DNA of 64,000 bases from Victivallis sp. Marseille-Q1083 (lineage in GTDB: Bacteria > Verrucomicrobiota > Lentisphaeria > Victivallales > Victivallaceae): assembly GCF_903645315.1 (NCBI RefSeq), contig NZ_CAHJXL010000001.1, forward strand, positions 2,945,501 to 3,009,500. The letters are read 5' to 3'. This document shows, piece after piece, positions 34,613 through 43,486 of this stretch (its first letter is position 1; every line of letters starts with the position of its first letter). The translations under genes and the position numbers were made by a program. The notes beneath the pieces are model-generated. The model ran no database searches and was not told the origin of the DNA. It saw nothing but the letters and a program-made list of their open reading frames with translations.

Positions 34613-35827
34613 ATGTACCGTCGGCTTACCAAATCACAATCGATCGTCGAAGCGGTCACCAATGCGATTACCAAAGGGGAATTGAAAAATGGTGAACGGT
34701 TGCAGTCGATCCGTCGGCTGGCGGCGCAATTCGAGACCAGCCCGCCGGTGGTGCAGAGCGCGCTGGACATTCTGGAGCGCAACGATCTGATCATCCGCAA
34801 GCCGCGCAGCGGAGTGGTGGTGAAGCCGCATTTTCCCGGCGGCGGTTCGAACAGCGGGAAAGTTTTGCTCTGCCTGCCGGCCAGTTGCCATATCATGCAG
34901 AACATGTGCCGATTGCTGGAAACCAAATTGAAAGGCAAGCCGGTCGCTTCCGAGCAGGAGTTGCACCGGTCGATCAGCAAGATACTGCCGCCGATCGGCC
35001 AGTTGTACCAGGACATCTTCGAACTGGTGCATGAGCGGCTGAATCTGAACGGCTTGCTGCCGGTGCTGGCCAGCCACGACCTGATCATGAAGCCGATGCC
35101 GAATCCGGCGCTGATGAACCATTTGAATGCGGCGCTGGAGGACGATTTGCAGGCGGCGATCGTGTTCGGCAAGGACTATATCGACAATCCGATTTTACAG
35201 AATTTTCCACCGCTGCGTTCGATTTTCCTGTTCGAGCTGGATTACCCGGAAATTCCCGGCAATGCGGTGCTGCTCGATTTCGAGCAGGCCTTCTATATGA
35301 TGACGGCGCATCTGGCGAAACTCGGCCGGAAACGGATCATGTTTTCGGTTTCCGAGCCGCACCGGTCGCCGACCCAGCCGGGCTGGAACAACCAGCACCA
35401 TTTCCTGATGATCTACGGCGGCTACGAACGGGCGCTGCGGGAGTACAATCTGGCCAATTACAATGTGAAATTCACCGGCATCTACGGCAGCTATATCACC
35501 AAAAAGGTGCTGGCCGACATCATGAGCGCGCCGAACCCGCCGGACGCGATCATGTGCCACATGGATTTCTGCGCCCTGAATTTCATCAAGGCGGCGCAGG
35601 AGCTGGGCATCCGGGTGCCGGAGGACCTGGCGATCACCGGGTTTTTCAACACCGCCTGGTCGGATTATTCGCCGGTGAAGATCACGACGGTCGGTTTCGA
35701 CACCGAGGAGTTGGTCAACGCGGCGGTGGCGCTGGCCCGCGACCTGCCGGCGGAGCGGCGGGTGATTTACCTGAAACCGCAGTTGTGCATCAAGGACTCC
35801 TGCGGCGCGACTCTGGACTTGCTGTAG
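34613..35827 (+). CDS. GntR-type HTH / LacI-type sensor repressor (cassette E)
   Basis: 404 residues. The N-terminal winged helix (KSQSIVEAVTNAITKGELKN, then LQSIRRLAAQFETSPPVV) ends in KPRSGVVVKP at about 75; a LacI-like sensor fills the rest (HMDFCALNFIKAAQELGIR, RVPEDLAITGFFNTAW are typical). AGGAT lies 9 nt before the ATG. First gene of cassette E, with two pseudopilins and a hydrolase downstream on the same strand. Confidence 0.86.
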   Translation: MYRRLTKSQSIVEAVTNAITKGELKNGERLQSIRRLAAQFETSPPVVQSALDILERNDLIIRKPRSGVVVKPHFPGGGSNSGKVLLCLPASCHIMQNMCRLLETKLKGKPVASEQELHRSISKILPPIGQLYQDIFELVHERLNLNGLLPVLASHDLIMKPMPNPALMNHLNAALEDDLQAAIVFGKDYIDNPILQNFPPLRSIFLFELDYPEIPGNAVLLDFEQAFYMMTAHLAKLGRKRIMFSVSEPHRSPTQPGWNNQHHFLMIYGGYERALREYNLANYNVKFTGIYGSYITKKVLADIMSAPNPPDAIMCHMDFCALNFIKAAQELGIRVPEDLAITGFFNTAWSDYSPVKITTVGFDTEELVNAAVALARDLPAERRVIYLKPQLCIKDSCGATLDLL

Positions 35828-35877
35828 AAAGCGAAAAAAAGAAAATGGCCGCTGCACAATATTGGAATCGGGCGAAG

Positions 35878-35902
35878 GCATTTTGCCGGCGCAACAAAAT
35901 GC
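35878..35902 (+). other. Hairpin between repressor E and pseudopilin E1
   Basis: GCATTTTG (35878-35885) pairs perfectly with CAAAATGC (35895-35902), 9-nt loop, 51 nt after the repressor stop. No T-run; it may be a processing or attenuation site that separates repressor and pilin expression. Confidence 0.45.
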
Positions 35903-35985
35903 TTGAAAGTCCGGTTTCAATAGGCGCGGGCGATTGTTTGGGCAACCTGAAAATCATTCAACATCTCTAAGAAAGGGTGAAAAAA

Positions 35986-36732
35986 ATGAGGAAACAAAGT
36001 TTTACATTGATTGAATTGCTTGTCGTAATCGCGATCATTGCTATTTTGGCCAGCATGCTGCTGCCGGCGCTTTCACAGGCCAAAGCGAAGGCGCAGGCGA
36101 TCAAATGCGTCAGCAATCTCAAACAGATCGGTTTGATGATGCAGATGTATGCCGGCGATTTCGATGATATGATCATCATGAATGCTCCCTGGTCCGGAGA
36201 TCCCTATACCTATGTGTTCAGTGAAGGCGGTTATGGCCTTTCGAAGGATCTGGTTTGTCCGAGCAATTCCGGCAAGGGGGAAATGAACCTCGATGGCGAG
36301 GATGAATTCAACAATCCGGCTTATCCGGCGCTGTTCTATTGGCTTGATGAGGCTTACAATGCGCCGGGATCTTTCAAGACGTCCAACTTGAGTACGGTGA
36401 AATGCGCCTGGACGGATATTACCGTCGGCTCGTCGAATTTGGCCGTCGCGGCGGACGGAGCTGCTTCCGACGGCGCTTCGGTCTGGCCGAATTGTTTTCT
36501 GGACTATAATTTCGACGAAGAAGGGTATTACAGTGCCCCTTACTTGATTCATTCGAACCGGTCCAATGTCGCTTTTCTGGACGGCAGCGCCCGTTCCATT
36601 ACGCTCGGTGGATTCAAAAGCGGCGCGGGGCGGGCGCCGTATATTCTGCCCTGCACCGGCGGCCGTGAAGCCAAGGCGTTCTATAAAGTGTTGCTGAGCG
36701 ACAACAAAGTGATCACCGGGTGGGAGCTGTAA
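35986..36732 (+). CDS. Pseudopilin E1 with H-X9-DG motif
   Basis: About 248 residues from ATG 35986 ([18 protein letters not shown]), with AAAGGGTG upstream; a GTG at 35977 is in frame. Ser precedes the cleavage site. [12 protein letters not shown] is the H-X9-DG motif. Across the first 45 codons it is nearly identical at DNA level to the next gene, indicating a recent tandem duplication, while the middle regions have diverged. Confidence 0.9.
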   Translation: MRKQSFTLIELLVVIAIIAILASMLLPALSQAKAKAQAIKCVSNLKQIGLMMQMYAGDFDDMIIMNAPWSGDPYTYVFSEGGYGLSKDLVCPSNSGKGEMNLDGEDEFNNPAYPALFYWLDEAYNAPGSFKTSNLSTVKCAWTDITVGSSNLAVAADGAASDGASVWPNCFLDYNFDEEGYYSAPYLIHSNRSNVAFLDGSARSITLGGFKSGAGRAPYILPCTGGREAKAFYKVLLSDNKVITGWEL

Positions 36733-36742
36733 GGAAGAGGCG

Positions 36743-36766
36743 GCCCGGGGCTCCGGAACCCCGGGC
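36743..36766 (+). other. GC-rich hairpin after pseudopilin E1
   Basis: GCCCGGGG (36743-36750) and CCCCGGGC (36759-36766), 8-nt loop, starting 11 nt after the stop. No T-run follows, and pseudopilin E2 starts 54 nt later. Confidence 0.6.
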
Positions 36767-36820
36767 TGGCCGGAAAACAGCCGAGTCGCAAGTTGAGGAT
36801 TGAAAATAGAAAGACAAAAG

Positions 36821-37585
36821 ATGAAAAGACAAAAATTTACATTGATTGAACTCCTGGTTGTGATCGCGATCATCGCCATTCTCGCCAGCATGCTGCTGCC
36901 GGCGCTCTCACAGGCCAAAGCGAAGGCGCAGGCGATCAAATGTGTCAGCAATCTCAAACAGATCGGGTTGATGATGCACAGTTATGCGATCGACAATGAC
37001 GACATGATCATCATGAACATGATGTGGGGCGGACAATCCTATGTCGAAGCTTTTCATGACGGCGGATATGGTATGACAAAGGGATTGGTCTGCCCGGTCA
37101 ACTCCGGCGACGGGGAGATGACGCTGGAGGAGCCGGACCGGTTGACCAACCCGGCCTATCCGGCTGTCTATTACTGGGAAGAAGGAGCCGGTTCCTTCAA
37201 GACGACGGCTTTGGCCGATACGGTCTGCCTGTGGAGCAATGGCGTTAAAGTCGGGGTATCCAATTTTGTCATCGCGGCCGACGGCGTGACGAAAAGTGAC
37301 GGCCGGATGTATCCGAACGCTTTTCTCTACTACTATCCGGATGCCGGTTACAGTTGCGCTCCCTATCTGTGCCATTCGGGACGCGCCAATACGGCCTTTC
37401 TGGACGGCAGTGTCCGTTCCGTCACTCTGGCGCAGTATAAAGCCAACATCCACGGCGGCACGCCGTATATTCTGCACCGCTATGGCGGCAGAGAAGCGAA
37501 TTTGTTTTACGATGTCGTCGACAAAGATGGTAAAATTGCCCGGGGCTACAGCTATGATTCGTTGAATTATATCGATGAGTTTTAA
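36821..37585 (+). CDS. Pseudopilin E2 with H-X9-DG motif
   Basis: About 254 residues from ATG 36821 ([18 protein letters not shown]); a TTG at 36800 is in frame. Lys precedes the cleavage site. [12 protein letters not shown] is the H-X9-DG motif. Tandem paralogue of E1; both share blocks such as [22 protein letters not shown] in the middle. Its stop is 11 bp before the hydrolase start, so it is tightly coupled. Confidence 0.9.
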   Translation: MKRQKFTLIELLVVIAIIAILASMLLPALSQAKAKAQAIKCVSNLKQIGLMMHSYAIDNDDMIIMNMMWGGQSYVEAFHDGGYGMTKGLVCPVNSGDGEMTLEEPDRLTNPAYPAVYYWEEGAGSFKTTALADTVCLWSNGVKVGVSNFVIAADGVTKSDGRMYPNAFLYYYPDAGYSCAPYLCHSGRANTAFLDGSVRSVTLAQYKANIHGGTPYILHRYGGREANLFYDVVDKDGKIARGYSYDSLNYIDEF

Positions 37586-37596
37586 GAGGACGTCAT

Positions 37597-39618
37597 ATGA
37601 AATGGTATCAAATTCCAATGCTGCTGGGATGTCTTGTCTGCAGCTGTCCGGCGAGTCCGGCGGCGGTGACGCCGCAGACGATGCAGTTGAGTCTGGAGCC
37701 CAAGGCCGCCGGGAAGCCGATGGTTCTGCTGGGACAGAATTATTACACCGATGAAACGGAGGCCCGCCTTCTGGTGGCTGGAGCCGGCCTGGCCGGCGGC
37801 AGCTTCCGCCTGGCGGATGAGACGGCAACTTTGTTGAATACGGCGCTGGCCAGCGACTACCAGTTGCTGCCGTTGCCGATTGAAAAGCTGCCGGAAGGCC
37901 GGCGGCTTTTCCAATGGCAGCTGCAATTGCCAGGCGGCCGGGAAACCCTGCAGGGAACGCTGGCGTTCGAAAAGCTGCCGCCGAAGCCGCATACGGTGAA
38001 GATCAACCGGATATCGCGCGGCTTGATCGTCGACGGCAAACCGTTTTTTCCGGGCGGATTTTACACTTACTCTGAAGCGTGCGCCGTCACGTCCGGGCAG
38101 GTGGCGGATGCGGCGTTCGGGCTGTTCAATGTCGTCAGTCCCTACCAGACCATCACGTCCGATACGCTGGACAACCGTTTGAAATTCCTGGACGAATGCG
38201 CCGGGCATGGTCTCAAGGTGCATTACCAGCTCCAGAGCGTCGTCGACGATACTGCGGTGAAGCCGGACGATCCGGAATATCGGCGCAAAATGGCGCAATT
38301 GGAAGCTGAAGTGCTGGCGGTGCGGGAGCATGAGGCTTTGCTGGCCTGGTATATCAGCGACGAACCGACCGGACACGGTGCGACGCCGGAGGGATTGCAG
38401 GCGGTCTATGAGACGATTCGCCGGCTCGATCCTTATCATCCGATCAGCGTGGTGTTCATGTCGCCGAGCGCGGCGGTGAAATTTGCCGACGGCTTCGACC
38501 TGTCGATGGCCGATCACTATCCGGTGCCGTGGGGGCCGCCGTTGGGGCCGGTCGCCGAATATACCTGGTGGGGGTTGCGGCCGGGTAAACCGTGCTGGAC
38601 GGTGCCGCAGGCGTTCGGCGGCGCGGAGTGGTGGGAACGGGAACCGACCGCGCAGGAGATGCGCGGCATGGTGTACTCCGCCGTCGCCGCCGGCACGACC
38701 GGCATCCAGTATTTCATCCGCCGCTGGCCGAACGGTTTTCCGAAATCCCGGGTGCTGTGGGGCGAATGTATCAATTTGAATCTGGAACTGCAGGAGCTGG
38801 CGCCGTTTCTGTTGAGTGAGGAAGATTATGTCCCGGTGGCGGTGGCGGGGGAGGCCGGCGATCGTTCCGGGATCGAGAAGATGTCCGAGGCGAAATTCGT
38901 CGTCGCCTCCGGCTGGCGGCGGGCCGGTTCATTGCTGGTGATCGCGGTCAATTATGAGAACCGGCCGAAACCGATTGAATTGTCCCTGCCGGGTTGTGGC
39001 TGGAATGGCGAGGCGGAAGTCAAATTCGAAACCGGCCGCCGGGTGGCGGTCGAAAACGGCCGATGGCGGGATTTCATTGACGGTTACGGCGTGCGGATCT
39101 ATCAGTTGGAGCTGGCGCCGCAGAGGTTTGACCGGGTGAAAATCGATCCGGCCAATTTGACCGCTGATCCGAGCTTTGAAGCCAATACCCAGGTGGGGAC
39201 GCCGGACAGTTGTTATTTCTGGTGCAATCTGGAACCGGAAAAACAGGGCGGCACTGTCTATGTCGATCCGACTGAAGCAATTCATGGTTTTCATGCCCTG
39301 CGCGTTATGGTACCGCGGCGGGAAGCGGCATTCTTCCTCGATCCCTACCCGTTGCGCAATCTCGAAACCGGCAAACCGCTGCGGTTCGGCATCTGGGCCA
39401 AAACGCAGCCGGGAAAAGAATTCCGCTTCGGCTTCACGCCGGTCGGCAGCCGGGGGGCCGGTGAAAAAGTGGAATTTACCGCTGTCGACTGCTGGCAGAA
39501 ATTCGAATGTGATTTTATTCCGGACAGTTCGACTGTCCGCTGGCAGCTTGAGTTCGATTCGCCGGGCGTCGCCTGGTTCGATTTGATGGAAGTGACGCCG
39601 GTGGCGGAAGGAGAATAA
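37597..39618 (+). CDS. Exported TIM-barrel (clan GH-A-like) glycoside hydrolase (cassette E)
   Basis: 673 residues with signal peptide (MKWYQIPMLLGCLVCSCPAS) and GAGG 8 nt before the ATG. After a beta region, RGLIVDGKPFFPGGFYTYSE opens the barrel. LLAWYISDEPTGHGATPEG carries the likely acid/base Glu, and MADHYPVPWGPP and CWTVPQAFGG follow in the order seen in the cassette C enzyme. A C-terminal jelly-roll carbohydrate-binding domain (ADPSFEANTQVGTPDSCYFW, about 530-665) completes it. Paralogous to 14564-16609 but with the binding domain at the opposite end. Followed by a textbook terminator. Confidence 0.8.
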   Translation: MKWYQIPMLLGCLVCSCPASPAAVTPQTMQLSLEPKAAGKPMVLLGQNYYTDETEARLLVAGAGLAGGSFRLADETATLLNTALASDYQLLPLPIEKLPEGRRLFQWQLQLPGGRETLQGTLAFEKLPPKPHTVKINRISRGLIVDGKPFFPGGFYTYSEACAVTSGQVADAAFGLFNVVSPYQTITSDTLDNRLKFLDECAGHGLKVHYQLQSVVDDTAVKPDDPEYRRKMAQLEAEVLAVREHEALLAWYISDEPTGHGATPEGLQAVYETIRRLDPYHPISVVFMSPSAAVKFADGFDLSMADHYPVPWGPPLGPVAEYTWWGLRPGKPCWTVPQAFGGAEWWEREPTAQEMRGMVYSAVAAGTTGIQYFIRRWPNGFPKSRVLWGECINLNLELQELAPFLLSEEDYVPVAVAGEAGDRSGIEKMSEAKFVVASGWRRAGSLLVIAVNYENRPKPIELSLPGCGWNGEAEVKFETGRRVAVENGRWRDFIDGYGVRIYQLELAPQRFDRVKIDPANLTADPSFEANTQVGTPDSCYFWCNLEPEKQGGTVYVDPTEAIHGFHALRVMVPRREAAFFLDPYPLRNLETGKPLRFGIWAKTQPGKEFRFGFTPVGSRGAGEKVEFTAVDCWQKFECDFIPDSSTVRWQLEFDSPGVAWFDLMEVTPVAEGE

Positions 39619-39628
39619 TAATTGGGAG

Positions 39629-39687
39629 ATGCCGGCGGCGGCCGGCCGATTACCCGTCACCACGGCGGCCGCCGCCGGCATTTTTTT
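39629..39687 (+). terminator. Rho-independent terminator of cassette E
   Basis: Stem ATGCCGGCGGCGGCCG (39629-39644) with CGGCCGCCGCCGGCAT (39666-39681), 21-nt loop, then a run of T to 39687. Confidence 0.92.
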
Positions 39688-39881
39688 GATCCGCTGACTG
39701 ATTGCGGCGGATTTTGTCCCTCTTCCGTTCAGTGAAATGGAAGAGGGATTGATTTTGAAAATTGTATTTTCCGGTTGCCGCAGTATATTATAAGCTTTTT
39801 CAAAACGTCCGGGCATATTCCGGGGGAGGAATCGGGCGCATTTTTTTAAGTGGAATTCTTGTTTTATTGCGGGTTGTCGAC

Positions 39882-41570
39882 ATGTTTCATCCTTACAGCT
39901 TTTCCGAATTGAAATCTTATTCCTGGCAGAAATTTTCCAGCGATCTGTTCGCCGGTGTCACAGTGGGAGTGGTGGCGCTGCCGCTGGCCATGGCGTTTGC
40001 CATTGCGTCCGGCTTTTCACCGGAACGGGGGATTTATACCGCCATCGTCGCCGGCTTTCTGATTTCGTTGTTCGGCGGCAGTAAAGTACAGATTGGCGGA
40101 CCGACCGGCGCTTTCATCGTCATCATTTCGTCAATCTATCTGAAATTCGGCGATGCCGGATTGCTGATGGCGACTCTGTTGGCCGGTGTGATCCTGGTGC
40201 TGTTCGGCCTCTGCCACATGGGGGCGTTGATCAAATTCATTCCGTTTCCGGTGACCACCGGTTTCACTTCCGGCATTGCCGTGGTGATTTTCATGACTCA
40301 GGTCAACGATCTGCTGGGGTTGAAGCTGACCGGCCTGCCGGCGGATATGTGGGGTCGGGTCGGCTGTTATGCCGCCAATTTCCACCGGATCGACTGGCCG
40401 ACTGTGGCAGTCAGTTCCTCGACGATTCTGGTCATCGTTCTGGTACGGCGCTTCCTGCCGCGCTGGCCGGCGATGCTGATCGGCATGCTGGCGGCGACGG
40501 TATTGGCGACCGGCTGCGGACTGGAGGTCGAAACCATCGGTTCGCGGTTTGGGGCTTTGCCGCGTACACTGCCGGAACCAGCGTTGGCTTTTCCGGACTG
40601 GAGCACCCTGCTGCAACTGATCATGCCGGCGTTTACCATTGCCCTGCTGGCCGGGATTGAATCGCTGCTCAGTGCGACGGTGGCCGACGGCATGACCGGT
40701 GACCGGCACCGCCCGAACACCGAACTGATCGCTCAGGGCCTGGGGAATATCGGCGCAGTTTTGTTCAACGGAATTCCGGCCACCGGCGCGATTGCCCGGA
40801 CCGCCACCAATATCAAAAGCGGCGGCCGGACGCCGGTGGCCGGCATGATCCATGCGGTGACTTTGGCCGGGATTTTATTGCTGCTGGCGCCGCAGGCCGG
40901 AATGATTCCGCTGGCCTCGCTGGCCGGCATCATGATGGTGGTCTGTTACAATATGAGTGAATATCATACTTTTCTGCGGATGTTCCGCGGACCGAAGAGT
41001 GATTGGGTGGTGATGTTGACGACGTTCCTGCTGACGGTGTTGGTGGATCTGGTGGCGGCGGTGGAAGTCGGGGTGGTGCTGGCGGCGCTGCTGTTTATCC
41101 GGCGGATGGCGGAAATCGCCAATGTCAGCGCGATTACCGGAGAACTGGGGACGGATAAATTGTCGGACCCGGATGATCCGGATGCGATCGCCGGCCGGGA
41201 AGTGCCGGAGCATGTCGTGGTGTTTGAAGTGCAGGGACCGTTTTTCTTCGGTGCGGTTGATGAATTCAAAGATGCGGTGATGGCAGTTTTCCATCGGGAG
41301 AGTCGGGTCATTATTTTACGGATGCGGCAGGTGCCGGCCATCGATGCGACGGGCTTGAATGTGCTGGCGGACTTTTTGAAACAGTGCCGCAAGGACAATA
41401 TTATTTTGATTCTTTCCGGCGTCCGGCCGGATTCGCAGCCGATGTGTGCGTTGGCGCATTATGGCCTGAGCGAAGGAATCGGGGCGGACAATATCTGTCC
41501 GCATATCGACAAGGCTTTGGAGCGGGCCAGAATATTATTGAAGGAGCTTCCGGCCGGGCGGCGAGCTTGA
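39882..41570 (+). CDS. SulP-family anion transporter with STAS domain
   Basis: About 562 residues from ATG 39882 (MFHPYSFSELKSYSWQKFSS); the frame is open from 39762, but the extension looks non-coding. The SulP core has about 10-12 membrane segments. LFAGVTVGVVALPLAMAFAI is the SLC26/SulP signature region, and GGPTGAFIVIISSI follows. A cytoplasmic STAS domain (about 440-550) has the VVFEVQGPFFFGAVDEF start and MRQVPAIDATGLNVL. SulP proteins move sulfate, bicarbonate or dicarboxylates; the substrate is not inferable here. Confidence 0.88.
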   Translation: MFHPYSFSELKSYSWQKFSSDLFAGVTVGVVALPLAMAFAIASGFSPERGIYTAIVAGFLISLFGGSKVQIGGPTGAFIVIISSIYLKFGDAGLLMATLLAGVILVLFGLCHMGALIKFIPFPVTTGFTSGIAVVIFMTQVNDLLGLKLTGLPADMWGRVGCYAANFHRIDWPTVAVSSSTILVIVLVRRFLPRWPAMLIGMLAATVLATGCGLEVETIGSRFGALPRTLPEPALAFPDWSTLLQLIMPAFTIALLAGIESLLSATVADGMTGDRHRPNTELIAQGLGNIGAVLFNGIPATGAIARTATNIKSGGRTPVAGMIHAVTLAGILLLLAPQAGMIPLASLAGIMMVVCYNMSEYHTFLRMFRGPKSDWVVMLTTFLLTVLVDLVAAVEVGVVLAALLFIRRMAEIANVSAITGELGTDKLSDPDDPDAIAGREVPEHVVVFEVQGPFFFGAVDEFKDAVMAVFHRESRVIILRMRQVPAIDATGLNVLADFLKQCRKDNIILILSGVRPDSQPMCALAHYGLSEGIGADNICPHIDKALERARILLKELPAGRRA

Positions 41571-41671
41571 AATCCCGGTGATTTTCCCGATTTTTTTCAT
41601 AAGTCCGGTTTGACAAATTCATCCGGCGGCAGTAATGTAATCAGGTCAACCGGCTTATCCGGGCTTGACGA

Positions 41672-41758
41672 GCCGAAGTGGCGAAACTGGCAGACGCGCT
41701 AGACTCAAAATCTGGTGATGGCGACATCGTGTGGGTTCGAGTCCCACCTTCGGTACCA
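41672..41758 (+). tRNA. tRNA-Leu(CAA)
   Basis: An 87-nt class II tRNA with CCA encoded. Acceptor GCCGAAG pairs with CTTCGGT; the anticodon stem CTAGA/TCTGG encloses loop CTCAAAA (anticodon CAA, reads UUG). There is a long variable arm (TGATGGCGACATCGT) and T arm GTGGG-TTCGAGT-CCCAC. All arms close. Confidence 0.96.
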
Positions 41759-41770
41759 ATGAATATCAAT

Positions 41771-41805
41771 GACTTACAGTAAAAAATACTGTAAGTCTTT
41801 TTTTT
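41771..41805 (+). terminator. Rho-independent terminator of tRNA-Leu
   Basis: GACTTACAGTA (41771-41781) pairs perfectly with TACTGTAAGTC (41787-41797), 5-nt A loop, then eight T. Confidence 0.93.
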
Positions 41806-42065
41806 GTAGATAGAGGATAATAAAGGCTGATAAAGTACAATAGATGTGTTGAAAGTACACCAGTAAAAAATCTTCATAAATTTTACACATTTTGAAATTC
41901 CCATCCTCATTTTTCTGCATAAATCGTCTTCACAATTGAAAATTTGATTTAACCTGAACGTTTCGTGCAATATTCAGTCTGACCGGAGCGAAATAAACCC
42001 GAAGAAGCGCCGGATGTCCGGCGCCGGATTTTGCGCCGGGAGCCGGGGCTGCCGTTGCCTTTCCG

Positions 42066-42383
42066 GTGGTGCCGTTTGAAAATTTCACTCTGACGATCGA
42101 GGCGGCGCGGCACGATGATTTTGTTCACACCTATGTTGCAAAGGTGTGGAAGAAAACGGCGGCCGGCTCCTGGCTTCCGGCCGGCGAGTTTCAGTTCTTT
42201 TCCGATTTTTATCGCGGTTTGGACCGGGTGGCGGATCCGCTCTGCGTCACGGTGCCCGGGGAAAATTTCGACGGCAACTGTGATTACCGGCTGGAAATCG
42301 TTCCGGAGGAGTCTTTCGGGCGGCGGGGCGCCGAATCGGTCTGGGTCGAATTCCATACGCCGGACAAACAGGAAAAGCTCTGA
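42066..42383 (+). pseudogene. Small orphan coding fragment, possibly the C-terminal end of a lost gene
   Basis: The frame is open from about 41981, and the first plausible start is GTG at 42066 with no good ribosome site. The 105 residues have normal coding composition (for example WVEFHTPDKQEKL at the end and RLEIVPEESFGRRGAE). The pattern of a beta-rich tail without a signal or start suggests the C-terminal remnant of a larger protein, perhaps an exported phosphoesterase; that identification is weak. Its place just after a tRNA gene fits a deletion or mobile-element scar. A genuine short protein remains possible. Confidence 0.4.
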
Positions 42384-42454
42384 TCGCATGGAGGCAATCA
42401 GGTAAGCAACGATGCGCCGTTCCGCCCGCGAGCCGGGGGGAACGGCGGTCGGGT

Positions 42455-43486
42455 TCAGGGAATGCGCAATTTCCAGGTGTGTTCAGCCAGGAAGCCCAGC
42501 AGGATCAGCAAGCCGCCGATCAACGCCAGCGTCGGCGCGAACTCCTTGTATTCGACATATTTCGGCTGCTCGAACGAAGTCTTTTCCAGTTGACTGATTT
42601 CGTTCATCGCCTCTTCGAAGCCCTTGGCGTCGGCGGCGTGGAAGTATTTGCCGTTGGAGATCTTGGCGATATCCTGCAGCAACTCCTCGTCGAACTGGTC
42701 GGGAGCCGGTTCGAACCGCATCTGGCCGAACAGCTCCTGCATCGCGTAGGCGTTGTTGCTGCCGATGCCGACCGTATAGATGATCACATTGCTGTTATGG
42801 GCCAGCTCGGCGGCCTGGCGCGGCGTAATCCGGTTGTCGACATTGTTGCTGCCGTCGGTGAACAGCACCAGGACGCGGCGCGGCGCATCGCTGTCTTCCA
42901 GCCGTTTGGTGCCGCTGGCGATCGGTCCGGCGATGCCGGTCCGGTTGCCGATGGCGCCGGGCTCCAGCCGTTTCAGGTTGGCCAGCAGCCAGGCGTGGTC
43001 CAGCGTCGGCGGCGCGATGTTGTACGGCTGTTCGGCGAAGCCGATCAGGCCGATCCGGTCGTTGACCCGCTTGTCGATGAACTTGCCGAGCTCCTCCTTG
43101 GCCACTTCCAGCCGGTTTTTGACGCTGCCGTTGTTGATCGCCCGGACCAGTTGCTCGGTGGTGGTGATGTTGGTCGGGACATCGAATACCTGCATGCTGC
43201 CGGACAAATCCAGCGCCAGGACGATATCGATGCCTTCGGCTTTGATCACCACTTTTTCGTCGCCGATCCGGGGCCGGGCCAGCGCGACGATCAGCAAAAC
43301 GGCGCCGAACAGGCTGCACCAGAACGGCCAGCCGGCCGGATGACGCCGGCGGCCGCCGGCGGCCTGAAACGCCTTGACGCTGGAAATCCGGAACGACGGC
43401 ATCGGCCGGTAGTGCCAGAGGTAGTAGAACAGCGGCAACAGCAGCAGCAGGGCCAGCAACACATAACGATAAGCGAAACTGATCAT
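42455..43486 (-). CDS. BatA-like von Willebrand factor A domain protein
   Basis: 343 residues: two N-terminal membrane segments (YVLLALLLLLPLFYYLW and SLFGAVLLIVALARP), a VWA domain (about 85-300) with an intact MIDAS motif DLSGSM and FTDGSNN, and a C-terminal membrane segment (LALIGGLLILLGFLAEH). It is typical of BatA in the aerotolerance-type operon, an inner-membrane complex working with a MoxR AAA+ ATPase. It overlaps the preceding BatD-like gene by 4 bp (ATGA). Last gene of the four-gene operon. Confidence 0.88.
   Translation of the reverse strand: MISFAYRYVLLALLLLLPLFYYLWHYRPMPSFRISSVKAFQAAGGRRRHPAGWPFWCSLFGAVLLIVALARPRIGDEKVVIKAEGIDIVLALDLSGSMQVFDVPTNITTTEQLVRAINNGSVKNRLEVAKEELGKFIDKRVNDRIGLIGFAEQPYNIAPPTLDHAWLLANLKRLEPGAIGNRTGIAGPIASGTKRLEDSDAPRRVLVLFTDGSNNVDNRITPRQAAELAHNSNVIIYTVGIGSNNAYAMQELFGQMRFEPAPDQFDEELLQDIAKISNGKYFHAADAKGFEEAMNEISQLEKTSFEQPKYVEYKEFAPTLALIGGLLILLGFLAEHTWKLRIP

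Larger units (their letters stand above)
41571..42065. other. Intergenic region around tRNA-Leu
   Basis: Contains the tRNA-Leu gene and its terminator (41672-41805). The following 41806-41980 is AT-rich with no supported gene, and 41981-42065 begins the open frame of the small fragment at 42066. I looked for a duplicated tRNA 3' end that would mark an integration site and saw none. Confidence 0.5.

Noticed and set aside
41641-41970. Minus-strand 109-codon frame ending in GGTRTHTMSPSPDFESSASA-type residues
   Set aside because: It is antisense to the tRNA-Leu gene; this peptide pattern is a well-known false gene product seen opposite tRNA-Leu genes.
41672-42065. Attachment site for an integrated element at tRNA-Leu
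   Set aside because: No second copy of the tRNA 3' end and no integrase gene seen in the window.
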